Assembly: GCA_021292105.1 (NCBI GenBank)
Contig: CM037870.1
Span: 22,274,424 to 22,338,423 of the forward strand
Direction of reading: 5' to 3'
Source of the DNA: Anadara kagoshimensis
Lineage: Eukaryota > Mollusca > Bivalvia > Arcoida > Arcidae
DNA length: 64,000 nucleotides
In this document: piece after piece, positions 22,833 to 36,470 of the stretch
Layout of the letters: every line of letters begins with the position of its first letter
Numbering within the stretch: position 1 is the stretch's first letter
Made by a program: the position numbers and the translations under genes
Notes under the pieces: generated by a model
Database searches by the model: none
The model's input: only the letters and a program-made list of their open reading frames with translations
Told to the model about the DNA's origin: nothing

Positions 22833-22935
22833 TGTAACGGTCTGGGTAGCTCAGTGGTAGAGAACTCGCCTATAGTGCGGGAGGTCCCGGGTTCGATCCC
22901 CGGTCCGACCCTGCATTTTTCTCTTTCCTGTTACA
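22833..22935 (+). repeat. Right LTR (103 bp)
   Basis: It matches the left LTR with six substitutions and no indel. The final 33 bases are identical in both copies. It starts TGTAACGG and ends CCTGTTACA. Confidence 0.87.
22839..22911 (+). ncRNA. tRNA-like polymerase III unit in right LTR
   Basis: The same cloverleaf as in the left LTR. Here the anticodon stem CTCGC/GCGGG and T stem CCGGG/CCCGG are fully paired, but the D stem is GCTC/GAGA with one broken pair and the acceptor keeps one mismatch. A box TAGCTCAGTGG, B box GGTTCGATCCC, terminator T5 at 22916-22920. The formal anticodon is again ATA. Confidence 0.75.
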
Positions 22936-23546
22936 GCTATTCTTTTACAAGAATCTGATCTAGTTTTTCTTTGAAACGCTTCCAGGTTCAAAATCCTCAT
23001 CGGTTTGTATTTTGTTACTTACTATTAACATAAAAACACACAACAAGCAAGTATAGTATCTACTGTTTATTTTAGCGATTACCGGGTAAATTTATAATGT
23101 TTTGGTTTTCATTGTAATTGGGATGTTGTTAAAAGACCTCAGAACTCGTTGGATTCCATCTTGGTCTCAATAGTTTCCGACTGCATATTGGACACAGCAG
23201 AGTTACGTCAATGTTAACACCGAAACACACAACATACATATCTTCTTTGAATAAAAAGACCGGTTACAACAATAGTATGTACAAGTATTTAGTGTCACAA
23301 ATATAATATACAGTGTTAGAAAAGTAATAACATTACACTAATACGAGAAAGGCCAATACTAATACGATTATCTCGTGTTAAAAACCAAATGATAACACAC
23401 TAAATTTGGCAAAAACAGATTTTTGAAGATTATAATTTAAGGAGCTTTTTAGGTATAAAACTATGTACTATGGTGTAATTCGGTCTATTTTCAAGTGCAC
23501 GACCCTGAACATTAACAGAGTAGGCCAAAACCATCTGCATGTTGAA

Positions 23547-23603
<57 letters not shown>

Positions 23604-24889
23604 TACACACACACAACCTTAGAGTTTTGGGTGTCATAGATTATCCACAAGATTGACAAATTTCATTTCAATAAGGGGATTTGCTGTTAGATAATTTCTT
23701 GATAATAAGGTACTTAAGGGGCTGGACATTCCCTGGGGTTACGCAATATTTGAGGACGTTCTGTCGATAAGACTGACCACTCGACCAACAAACATACTTA
23801 AAATAAACCCGCGAGTCTATTAAGAAGGTAAACAAGTTTATTTAAAGATAAGACTTTTAAACAATATTGGGTACTAATGTCAGTTTAATGATGAATTATA
23901 AACTGTGATTGACTTATATCCGAATAACTTCAAGAGAATATTTCAGTTGCGGTCATTTCTTACCTCCAGTTTGTGTTACCTCTGGCTGGTCAATGTTTTT
24001 GTGTTTATTTAAATATTTGTTTAACTTTTTCATAAGCTTAATATGTATAAACAAATGAGTCGAGTTGATTGAATATGATGGGTAAAGCAAGTAGGAAGTA
24101 TGGGGAGAATCATGCAACCCAAGCTTCCTTGTTCAAGAAGATGCGGCAATATCCAAATGTATATCAATATATTTTTTACCATAATCAGAAGTTATTCTTC
24201 CGTAACCAGGTAACAATTCGGCTTGGAAAGAGGTCCATTTGCACACGCAAATAAAATTTGTCTGATTTTTTTCATAACAAATACATAAACATTTTAGTGG
24301 ATAAAGGGACTGGTACCAGTTTCATAATCATTCCTTACTATGATTTTCTTGATGTTTAGCAAATTTTGGAAATCTCTTTTAAATAGTTTTGACAAGAAAA
24401 TAAAAATGTTATAAACTTGCTCTTCAAAATGACGTCTTACATTCCTGGATATCTTAAAAATTAATAAAAATTGTTACAGTTTTAAATCTACAACATTGAA
24501 GTTAACGAAAATCTTGTAAAATTAAGAAATGATTGTGAAACTGGGACTCATTATGCGTTTGCTATCAAGAACCCCGACCACAAATATACGCTTTCTGGAG
24601 TCATTTAACTGTTTAAGGGACACAATTATATATTCGGAATCATAAGTGTTCTAATTCTGAAGTGAGGTGAACCTCTATTTTTTAAATAATTGATTTATAT
24701 TAAAATCACAATTTCGAATTTTGAACGATGTTTAAAGATTGCAATGAAACGTTAATATCTTGATATCGAACGAGTGAAAATCATCGGGGGAGGGGGGGGG
24801 ACCACGAGATCTTATATAACGCACACAGAATATACGGAGTCTGTTAAAGCTGTAACTATACAATTGCAAGATTTTGAATATGAATACAA

Positions 24890-24936
<47 letters not shown>

Positions 24937-25906
24937 ATAGCTATATAGCTATATAGGTGACACAAATAAATAGATAATGTGATATTCTTACTTGTGTTGC
25001 TGTAATTGTTTCAGTAAGTGAATCAGACATGACTGTTGAAGGTTAGCTTGCTGAATGAAATACTAGTTAAGAGAACAAACGTTTGGGTATTGTTATGAAA
25101 ACTACTATTAACATGTCCGCTCTTCACGTGTAAAATACCATTAATGGATTTTACCATCAGAGATAAACAACCAAAACAAAGCCAAACCGTAGAACGTTGT
25201 ATTGATAACGATTATTACGCAAGACAAACCTCGTTGATAACGCGTGGATCCCGGCCTCAAGTTGTTGTAGTGGTAGTACACTACTCGGGCGTTTTGTAAC
25301 AACACTTTAGCAGGTGTAAAGAAACAACATAAGCTACAGGATTGTATAAAATATATGTTAAAGTCTCTTGTATACACTAGTGTTACTCATAACATCAATT
25401 ACTACTAATTAACGATCTTGTGAAATTACACGCGCACACGCGCACGTGTGTGTGTGTGTGTGTGAGAGAGAGAGAAAGAGAGAGAGAGAGTTTTAACCAA
25501 TATAGAAATTAAATGAAACATAAAGTATCGTCAGCAAAGCTGTAACATTTTATAAGAGAAATGTTGCCCCTGAAGCGATATATCGGAATTAGAAGACTCT
25601 ATCATATTAGGGACTGAGTGACTCAGCTTCGTATTTAATAATTACTTTATTATTAAGATGTTGGTTACAACCGTTAGTCATCGGGCATTATCATGTCACT
25701 TGATTTCCGTATAACTAAAATATCTTCGACTCTACATTTTTATCTATTTCACTCTTCCTTGTTGTAATGCTCATTGGAAAACATTTTTAATGTCTCGTCA
25801 TTTCCTGTCGCTATCATTATTCCAGCAAGCCCGAATTACTAGTATAAAATATCTGGAGATACTTGTTGAGTAACACACTTTTTAAAAAATGAAATTAAAC
25901 TTGAAG
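22936..25906. other. AT-rich intergenic stretch with microsatellites
   Basis: (CT)n(CA)n lies at about 23548-23614, a G-run at 24784-24800, (CT)n at 24893-24934, and (GT)n(GA)n at about 25437-25490. No gene recognised on either strand. Confidence 0.45.
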
Positions 25907-26937
25907 CAGCAACAATAACAACATCAACAATGGAACCAACAATAACAACACCAACAATAGCCCCAACAATTACAACATCATCAGTAGCACCAACAATAAC
26001 AACATCAACAGTAGCACCAACAATAACAACATCAACAGAAACACCAACAATAACAACATCAACAGAAACACCAACAATAACAACGTAAAAAGTAGCACCA
26101 TCAATAACAACATCAACAGTAGCACCTACAATTACAACATCAACAGTAGCTCCAACAATAACAACATCAACAGTAGCACCAACAATAACACCGTCAACAG
26201 TAGCCCCAACAATAACAACATCAACAGTAGCACCAACAATAAAAACATCAACAGTAACACCAACAATAACAACATCAACAGTAGTCCTAACAATAACAAC
26301 ATCAACAGTTGCACCAACAATACCAACATCAACAGTAGCACCAACAATTACAACATCAACAGTAGCACCAACAATAACAACATCAACAGTAGCACCAACA
26401 ATAACAACGTCAACAGTAACACCAACAATAACAACATCAACAGTAACACCAACAATAACAACGTCAACAGTAGCACCAACAATAACAACATCAACAGTAA
26501 CAACAACAACATCAACAGTAACACCAACAATAACAACATCAACAGTAGCACAAACAATAACAACGTAAAAAGTAGCACCACCAACAACAACATCAACAGT
26601 AACACCAACAATAACAATGTCAACAGTAGCACCAACAATAACAACATCAACAGTAACACCAACAATAACAACGTCAACAGTAGCACCAACAACAACAACA
26701 TCAACAGTAGCACCAACAATAACAACGTCAACAGTAACACCAACAATAACAACATCAACAGTAACACCAACAATAACAACGTCAACAGTAGCACCAACAA
26801 TAACAACATCAACAGTAACACCAACAATAACAACATCAACAGTAGCACCAACAATAACAACATCAACACTAAACCAATTAGACCAGCAACAGCATCAACA
26901 ATTTTTTTTATAACACCAACAATAACAACATCACTAG
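25907..26937 (+). repeat. 27-bp tandem array, about 38 copies
   Basis: The unit is ACAACATCAACAGTAGCACC plus AACAATA. On the plus strand it reads a nine-residue repeat, T-I-T-T-S-T-V-A-P, of the Pro/Thr/Ser-rich kind found in mucins. The frame is interrupted twice by the same change, ACGTAAAAAGTAGCACC at 26083 and 26563, exactly 480 bases apart, which points to block duplication. No start, signal peptide or splice context is convincing, so I call it a minisatellite, possibly derived from a mucin exon. Confidence 0.9.
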
Positions 26938-27715
26938 ATCGATAATAAAAACAATAACAGCAACAACAAAATCATCACCATCTGACTGACAGCAACAACA
27001 TCAATATTAGCATCAACTCTAACAACATAAGAACAACAACGCCACCACATGAATAGCAGCTGCAAAAAATTGTAGTTGAGACAAAGCCTCCTTTTCGATG
27101 CAGGGGACTATAAGAGTTCATTTGATAGTTCTAGTGGGGATCAGATCCATTGTTCTTCCCATTTAATAAGTTTTCAATACCAAAAGCAAGCTTGGGGAAC
27201 GGGAAAGGCGGCTAAAACCAACACCAATATCGACCTTACTTATGGTATAATCAGTTTTATAATCTTCTATTGACTATAATTATGTTAAAACAACAGTTAC
27301 ATTACCAATATCTACAGCAGTGGTACAATTCCATTAATACTACTTAGTATATCTAAGCTTAACTTTTATAAAATCTACAAAAGAGACCTGCAGTTTGAAT
27401 TTTACTAGATTGTTAAACACACATTTTTCAAACTTATAATCTAAATGAAGGTGCGGTAGACTCAAGTTATGCGTAGAGACTGGTAGATACTCTAATACAC
27501 CTCGTAATTTGTTTGTGTAATTGAGGACGAATACCACTTTGTTCTGGTATGTCCAGCATATAGGCAAATAAGGTTAAAAATGTTACCACCTTATTATAAT
27601 CACTGGCCAAATATCCACAATACTGTAATATTCTAAAACTTTATTATTAAAACTTGCCAAATATTTATATAATGCTTGGATTGCAAGACGTCGTTTTCTT
27701 GATATCAGCTAATAC

Positions 27716-27755
<40 letters not shown>

Positions 27756-30120
27756 TACAATATAGATACTGTATTTCCTGCCAGCCATAAACTATTATAT
27801 AATATTGCTCTGTCGCTACAACCCCGTATAGTTGCTTTATGTCAATAAAGATTATCATATTATTAACTAATATCGAACAAAAGTTCCATGTCAAGTGACC
27901 ACTTGCTATTGACTTTTCCTAGGACAATCCTGTGTAAAAGAATAGGTCGTTCACAAGTCCATATTAATGACGGTTCAAGTTACACGACTTATTCTGTAGT
28001 AAATCAGTCAAATCCAATCTGATTACGTTTTCCGCTTTGTTCAATTAACAAGCCGACATTTACAAATTGATGAAATGAAACCGAATACACTTAATATAAT
28101 TTCAATACCATTTCATTGTTCACTATAATGCTATCTTGATCTAATGGCTTCGAATTAACTACAAGTTTCAAACTCGCCGAATACCATCAGCCTGATAAAA
28201 GATTAAAAATCAACATGAAAACCAGTCATTAAAACAAGGAAATGTCAATTATTTCCTATTAAAAAATCTGAAAATTTGGGTGTAGCAGAAAAAATTGAAG
28301 TCATTCTTAGTGACGGGTGAGACTACCCTTGTGTCAAAAACTGACAGACCAACGAACCACTGATTTATTATTTAATTTTTAATATTATTAACCGATGTAC
28401 AGCAAAATTATCAAATTTATACGGATTTAAAAATAAATTCTTATTGACTTGAATATTGAAATATTCACCTCGGGATTACATGAATATGAAAACGTTTGTA
28501 AATAGTTTCCAAATTCCAATGAAGATCAATACGTTCCGTATTGTACTATACTGGGAGATTTACGACTGACAATACGTTCCGTATTGTACTATACTGGGAG
28601 ATTTACGACTGACAATAAGAAGGTAATAATTGGGCAATGAACACTCATCTTTGAAGACATAAGGAGGGGCTTTGCCTCACTTAAAATTTCAGGTAACCAG
28701 ATAAAAAATAAAAATTCTGGGATTACCATTATTATTAAATTACTAAAGGTACTCATTTGACCAGGGACTGGACAACCATACATGATGCTTTATTGTCCGA
28801 ATCACCAACAAGCTTAACATATTTTTCTTATAAATTCGACCATGTATAGAAAAATAAATAGCGTTTAAAGGGGAAAATGAACATCAAGGAACACTCACTC
28901 AACAGTTTGAAATGAGATAAAATATGCTTTAGATTTGTTTATTGTAATAATAACATTTTTTCTTCATCAATTTTTAGTTTTATCGACAAAGCAATGTTAG
29001 AGATTTTAAAAGATTCGGCTTAAAATTAAAAATACCCACATTTTTGTCTGGACTATTTCTCTACTGTCAAACTTGTTATGAAGCATCAGAATCAAGATGA
29101 GATGTGCATAATTGTCAGCTGGTTTTGATTTAAGGAATTTCAATGGACTCGGTTATGGCACTTTGAAATTTTCAGTGCAAAAGTCACGTCCAGACTTTTC
29201 CACTTAAGTCTCTTGATTTCGTGACTCTTACTTAGAAGCATCAGTATCATGATGGGATGCGCATAAATTGTCATCTAGTTTGGTTTATTGATTTTTTATG
29301 GAGTTGTGACCCTTTAAATGTCGTATAGGTAAGAATTGTATTCTTATTAATAAGCAAAAGTTTGTCTCCATTTTTAGAACGGTTGTTGAATTATTTCATG
29401 CATTCATATTTGCCGAGTCTTGTTGTACTATAATATCCTTCCTAAAATATTTTGTGTGGCCAAAATAATGACGTCATTGAGTCACACTAAACAATTAGAC
29501 TAAGTATGGGTAATAACGGTGATTGAAAAGCGGATTGATCAAGCAAGACATGTTTGGTGGTTTTGTCATTAATGTGCTGAGCCTGTATTGGAAGAAACTT
29601 TACATACAAGACAAAATTGTTAAATAATACCGGACAAACAGTTTCTATGTCCTAAAGCCCTCCAATACCTCCAGTATATCACTGTTTTTGCAATATATAT
29701 TGTATGTATTTTCAGCTATAAGTTGCTTTATTCCAAAGTGGATACAATTCGTGTGAATTACTTGAGTTCTGGTACATGTGTAGTCCACTTATTTTTTTCG
29801 CTGTGTCCAATTAAATAAACTTACAGTTTGACAGAACTTGATTTCATCAAAGGAGCGTTTATTTCTTTTTTAAATGTTCGGTCATGCAGACAGGGAGGCT
29901 TTTTAACACACAATGTAACGACAAAAAATTCTTTCAGGCGAACAAACCACAACTGTGAGGTGAAGAATAGCGAGTTATTTAACGAGACAAATTGCTTGTT
30001 AATCGGCGTCCCACTGTTTGGTATGAAAGCGCTAATAATTTAACTCAAATTTCTAGTATTCATGAAATTCCACCATCCAACGCATTGTAATTTAGTTATC
30101 AAGATCGTGACCGTGTGATT

Positions 30121-30218
<98 letters not shown>

Positions 30219-31272
30219 ACTGTTGTTAGATTACTTGCATTATAAGCATATAGATGATAGATGTCACCTTTATTCATTTCCATCACAAAATCAATAAGTT
30301 TCTTGTTTCCTATTAATTAAGCAAGGAGTTGTATAGTAAATCCCACCCTAATGAACTCGTTTATAATACACATTATAAGGTGTAACAGGTAAAAGCATTG
30401 ACTGTGGCAAGTAAAGGTGCAGTCGTATCGTGACCGCGGTCAAGGTCTAGATAATTATATATAGATACAGCTGCTCCTCACAGAACATGTTTCATGCTTA
30501 CGAAAAAGAAAATGATTGACCATATAAAAGAGCAATTTCTATGATGACAAGCAGGATTTCTAGACAAGAGAAGAGTTAACACTAGACATATAATGGACGG
30601 GTAAGCGGACGGACAACTTAATAAGAATGCCCTGTATATATGCAGTTTGTTGTTTAATGTTATACCTTTAATTTTGTACGTTGTTTTGAGCTATGCCAAT
30701 AACAGACGATGTTTAATCGGTCAAATGATAGAATGTGAAATAATTGATACAATCAAGACAAATAACAAAATACACTATTATAAGAGGAAGCGAGATAAAC
30801 CCCGGAAAAGTTCTTGTATATACACTTACTGTGTATGACCCCCTTTAAAGCAATTAAGTCTAAGATGCTCCAAAGCTAGCTTTATATCTTTAACACTAAT
30901 GTTAAACTTTGGGCACAGAGAAGATGCAGTTTCAATGGGGAAAATACATGTTAATTATTTTGTCGGCAAAATTAGCATGAAAAATTGACAGTATGAAAGT
31001 TAGAATAGGAAAACTTATGAAAAGTAATTTCTTGACATGTGTACGATGACAACAGTTGAAAATGCAAGAAACAAAAATAAGGCACAAAATAATTACTAAC
31101 AGTTGTATATGGCACAATAAATGTGAAATCAACAAAATATCAATAAGAGGATAATCAAAGGCAAAAATGATTGACTTTAGGTTTTTGATCAGCAATCGGT
31201 TTTAGAAACAGTATTTTCTTTTTGTATAAATACTATGGATTTAGAAACAAAACAAAAATAAAATAAAATAAA
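26938..31272. other. AT-rich intergenic stretch
   Basis: (ATT)n lies at about 27716-27754, a 43-bp tandem duplication at 28527-28612, and a degenerate duplicated block near 29081-29330 (AAGCATCAGAATCAAGATGA repeated about 155 bases later in altered form). (CT)n(CA)n lies at 30123-30214. No gene recognised. Confidence 0.45.
28527..28612 (+). repeat. 43-bp perfect tandem duplication
   Basis: The segment beginning CAATACGTTCCGTATTG is repeated twice back to back. Identity is complete, so the duplication is recent. Confidence 0.9.
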
Positions 31273-32680
31273 ATCTTCAAATATCACTTCACATTACATG
31301 TAGAACACAAACAGAACCAAAGTCTTCAAACGTCACTTCACATTAAATGTAGAACACAAACAGAACCAAAGTCTTCAAATATCACTTAACATTTAATGTA
31401 GAACACAAAAAACCGAAGTCTTCAAATATCAGTTAACATTAAATGTAGAACACAAAATACCCAAAGTCTTCAAATATCACTTCACATTAAATGTAGAACA
31501 CAAACAGAACCAAAGTCTTCAAACGTCACTTCACATTAAATGTAGAACAAAAAAAACCCCAAAGTCTTCAAATACCACTTAACATTAAATGTAGAACACA
31601 AAAAACCCAAAGTCTTCAAACGTCACTTCACATTAAATGTAGAACACAAAAAACCCAAAGTCTTCAAACGTCACTTCACATTAAATGTAGAACACAAAAA
31701 GAACCCAAAGTCTTCAAATATCAGTTAACATTAAATGTAGAACACAAAAAACCAAAGTCTTCAAATATCAGTTGATATTAAATGTAGAACACAAAATACC
31801 CAAAGTCTTCAAATATCACTTCACATTAAATGTAGAACACAAAAAGAACCCAAAGTCTTCAAATATCAGTTGATATTAAATGTAGAACACAAAATACCCA
31901 AAGTCTTTAAGTATCACTTAACATTAAATGTAGAACACAAAAAGAACCCAAAGTCTTCTAATTTCACTTCACATTAAATGTAGAACACAAAAAACACCCA
32001 AAGTCTTCAAATATCACTTCACATTAAATGTAGAACACAAAAAGAACCCAAGTCTTCAAACGTCACTTCACATAAAATGTAGAACACAAAAAAAAACCCA
32101 AAGTCTTCAAATATCACTTAACATTAAATGTAGAACACAAAAAGAACCCAAAGTCTTCTAATTTCACTTCACATTAAATGTAGAACACAAAAAAACCCAA
32201 AGTCTTCAAATATCACTTCACATTAAATGTAGAACACAAAAAAACCCCAAAGTCTTCAAATATCAGTTAACATTAAATGTAGAACACAAAAAAACCCAAA
32301 GTCTTCAAATATCACTTAACATTAAATGTAGAACACAAAAAGAACCCAAAGTCTTCAAATATCACTTCACATTAAATGTAGAACACAAAAAAACCCCAAA
32401 GTCTTCAAATATCAGTTAACATTAAATGTAGAACAACAAAAACCCAAAGTCTTCAAATATCACTTAACATTAAATGTAGAACACAAAAAAACCCAAAGTC
32501 TTCAAATATCACTTCACATTAAATATAGAACACAAAAAATCCCAGTCTTCAAATATCAGTTGATATTAAATGTAGAACACAAAATACCCAAAGTCTTTAA
32601 ATATCACTTAACATTAAATGTAGAACACAAAAAGAACCCAAAGTCTTCAAATGTCACTTCACATTAAATGTATAACACAC
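31273..32680 (+). repeat. About 50-bp tandem array, about 28 copies
   Basis: The unit is AAAGTCTTCAAATATCACTT, then CACATTAAATGTAGAACACA, then an A-rich linker of variable length (AAAAGAACCC, AAAAAACCC, AATACCC). Length varies from about 47 to 52 bases, almost all of it in the linker. A short (AAAAT)n tract precedes it. Confidence 0.93.
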
Positions 32681-35600
32681 ATATGTATTTGCAATTCAAT
32701 TATGATAATAGTGAAAGGGTTTTCCTACTCTGACGTTTCGTGTCATATCTGTGTCACCACTGAGACGGCGGTCCATTTATAGCCAGGCGTGTTAGGTTAG
32801 TGATTAGTTACTTTTTCGCTTAAACTGTGGTGTAAGGGACGTCTATCAACTGTAGTAATAGGGACGATATATCACATTGAAAACTTGTTACCGACTTTCT
32901 ATATGCGCCACTCCAATCGGACATTGGAAAGCGTAGGTTTTTGCTGATATTTATGCGACACATTCTGCTAAACCTTTTTTCTGAATCATCTCTTTGTATT
33001 TCGTCTTAAAGCCTTGTCCGAAGGACTGCACACTTCAATTAAGTATCCTAAAAATATCAAGCGTCGTGCAATTTTCGAGATTTTGCAAAACGACGAGTGA
33101 GTTTAACGAAGAATCTAATATCTAATATCAGTTTGCAAATGCATCATAATAAAATATAAAAATAAATGGGATTGTTTGAGTTTTTGGGTGTTTGTACAAA
33201 TACGACTACAAAAGCAGGAGAATCTAAAGTCTTCACATATCATCGCAAAGTTAATACAAGGCCAACCACCAATTTTCAATCCAATTAAAATATATTGTGT
33301 CGACAATATTCAAATAGAGACGAGTTATTATGGCGTGATACATGTGTGACCGACGGAAGTATACTATGTTTTATGCCAAAACATCAGACAGATACAGTGA
33401 TTACGGCAGTAGCGGATCATTAGTGCAATATTCACTGCTCCCCGAAAAAATCATCGCAGCCGATTGTAATTTTTTGGTACTAGCAATTGACATTTCCCCA
33501 CTGTTTCAAATTATCATTAGATGATAAAAATCGTCCGACTATAAGTATGGGCAATCCACCCGTTTTGTATCCCATGTATTTACGTCAGTAACGAATCAAC
33601 TTGTGAGTAGCGGATCACGCCACCTAGTGTCAAGAAAACGATAGGGAATCAACTCAAAACATGATTAGTTTGAGTTTTCATCATTCAATTGCAAAAAATA
33701 CAAATTATGAAACAATATAAAAAAATTTAACCGTAATATATCAACAAATAACATGATTTAAATAAATAAATAAAAAAAACAAATCATCAACAGGTTTCTG
33801 ATATAAATGTAATAATAAATTAAGTCAATTAACATTGTCTTGAATACTGAAATATAAAAGCAAAGATTGGTGAAGAAAATAAAATAATATTGTGCCTTAT
33901 GTTTTATGACATACTGTTGTCCATGAAGATTTTATTTTAACAAGAACAGTGTATACAAACAACGATACATATTGGGAGTGTACAATGTGCACCATATGTC
34001 CAAAATTGTTACCAGACAAAAATATAGAATGAAATAAAACTTTCATGGTCTTAATCATAAAAGTATAAAGAATATATAGGGTTGGATATTAATTAATGTA
34101 TTAATTCAATATATTCGAATCTTATATTGCAATTGATTATCCTTCAAGCATGATAATTATGGTTTCTTTAAAACGCCCATTGATTTGGTATCATCATGAT
34201 AAATAAGATAACGGCATAGCATGACAATGGACCAATCTTTCTCATGGGGTCAAGGACGGAAGCTAGGCACTGGTTCTCCAATGGTCTCTGCATTGTTTAT
34301 TTACAATTTACTACAACATATACATCAGGCGCAAAATTTATTTTTTCTTAAGAAATATTATGAATCCCCATTTTCATTAGCCTTTTGAGAGGCCCCCTGT
34401 TTACAGCGCTCAGCTGATCCGTTATTGCCGTACTTGCACCCTTCGGAAAACGGGTTTATTTTTTATTGTCAAGAACTGTAAAGCTCAACAAAAGTTTATG
34501 TCTTGAAAGAAGATATATTAACGGTTGTAAATAGCTATTGCAATCATTTCAAATTACCTTTGAAAGTATTGAACACGTCGTCCGAATCGAAAGTAAGTGT
34601 TTGGAAAACACATCCGTGTCGTTGAGACGCTTATGACATTCGCATGAAAAAGCCAAGAATTAAAATAATAGGACGTTTATTAACATAAATGATATGTAGA
34701 ATGAAGTAAATTTATCAGTATTACAGAAATATATCCGAATTTTATTGGTTTCTCGTAATGATAGGGAAAAAATCAACTTTATTTTAAAAAATGATCCGCT
34801 ACTGACTGAGATCCGCTACTGCCGTAAGCACTGTATATTCCCAGAAATACTGACTACACATGGACAACCAAGTACCATGAAATCAAAAAATAAATTATAC
34901 TGTAGTTGGCAAAACTTCAAAACCTATTTCTTGACGACATGTGCACGGCTTCAGATTTTCTTGAGACTTGTCAAGTACATGCCTACATGGTCATGACGGG
35001 AGAGAGCGAGCGTATGAGCAAACAAGAACAAAGGCTCTGGCAGTCATCGTGTGAATGAATCATCAAGATTTTTACCAATTCTTTCCTTGTTTCTTCAAAA
35101 TTAAATCAAATGTCCTGCTTCTGATTATATTTTTGCAGAGGCTGACAAATTATCAACATTAATGAGAGATAGTGATTGTAGTAATTGACTTTCACTTATG
35201 GCCGAACAATTTTAAAAATACGACGTCGCTTTGTTATTTGACTTTACGGACACCACACTGTGTAACTATGATTTTATTCTAATTGCTGTCATATATATCT
35301 GATTCTCAGGAACTACAATTAACAACCACATTATGTTATGACAAAACGAACCATATAAATTATATTAATTGATAATATGATGATAATATCTTACTAGAAT
35401 GGTTTATTGGTTGTTGAAATCAAAATTATTTTTAAAGATACATTCTTTATAATAATTTAATTTAAAGATGATTTATGAATAACCCTTGGTAATCAAACCG
35501 AATATAAATGTATCCGGACTTGAACCGTAATACTTATAGTAAATGGAATAAGATGTATCTATTGATTGTCACTCTTTGCTGACTCTGGATGGTTACGGGA

Positions 35601-36439
35601 TATAATCATACATATACTTATGTAAGTCAGTGGCCATATGATGATATGAGAGAAATATTACTAAACAAGAAAATTCAGTGAATTAGGATCATCCCCCGCC
35701 AGCAGGTTCTTTTTCGTTAACTCCACTTATGGCTCTCAGAAAAATGAGCAAACCAACTCGGACTAAAAGTATGCGCATCTCCTATCAATGTTAGTTACGT
35801 GAAATAGTGCTTCACAAATTGTTAAACGTTATAAACTTATAGCAATACTCTCTTCATTAGCTGACTATCCTTCACTATTATTACTACGATTTATAACATT
35901 TAGCACCACTTTAATGTATGTGGATTTCCCTGGCCGACCTCGATTTACACAATCATTAATTAATCTGAAATTGTGTATAACAAGAGTATGCATTTCACTA
36001 GTGCTTTATCCTAGATTAAGTAGCAGTTGACTAATGACCTATTGCCTAATCCAATTGATACTGTTTTGCATTACAACAGGCATATAACTTGAAGACAATA
36101 TTAGGGAAACTTAGGCACAATTATGAGAGAGAGAAGAGAGAGAGAGAGAAGAGAGAGAGAGCACAGAAATAGTTTCAAAGCGACCTATAAGCGAGTCTTT
36201 ACAGCATACTACATACATTGAGTCTCTACGCAAGAGGCATCAGAAATATACTTGTGTAACATATTTTACATGGAAATACATGTACATTCACAAATATATA
36301 CATTTATTTAACTAATGGAGAAAACATTTGAAACATTCGACCTTTTTACTTCATATGTATTATGAAAATATATACCGAATGGGGCATAAATGGTAAGACC
36401 GATATTTATGTTGGTCCCAGTGTTTTGCAGTCTAATACT

Positions 36440-36470
<31 letters not shown>

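Larger units (their letters stand above)
22620..22935 (+). mobile_element. Miniature LTR retrotransposon (TRIM-like) with tRNA-bearing LTRs
   Basis: Two direct repeats of exactly 103 bp (22620-22722 and 22833-22935), with six differences, flank a 110-bp internal region. Both repeats start TGTA and end GTTACA. GCTA flanks the whole element (22616-22619 and 22936-22939), consistent with a 4-bp target duplication. Two bases after the left repeat is TGGGGGCTCGTCCG, the primer-binding-site sequence known for proline tRNA in mammalian gammaretroviruses; immediately before the right repeat is a 20-nt all-purine tract. There is no coding capacity, so it would be mobilised by proteins in trans. Nearly the whole LTR is a tRNA-like polymerase III unit. 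The closest precedent I know is plant Cassandra TRIMs, whose LTRs carry 5S rRNA promoters. Confidence 0.87.

Noticed and set aside
22626-22911. Two functional tyrosine-type tRNA genes (formal anticodon ATA)
   Set aside because: Stem mismatches, an extra base before the D stem, the unusual anticodon, no intron, and exact placement inside LTRs make promoter use more likely than translation.
22584-22958. A 124-residue open frame across the miniature LTR element
   Set aside because: It runs through two tRNA-like units and the primer-binding site; the structure of the DNA is fully explained by the retroelement.
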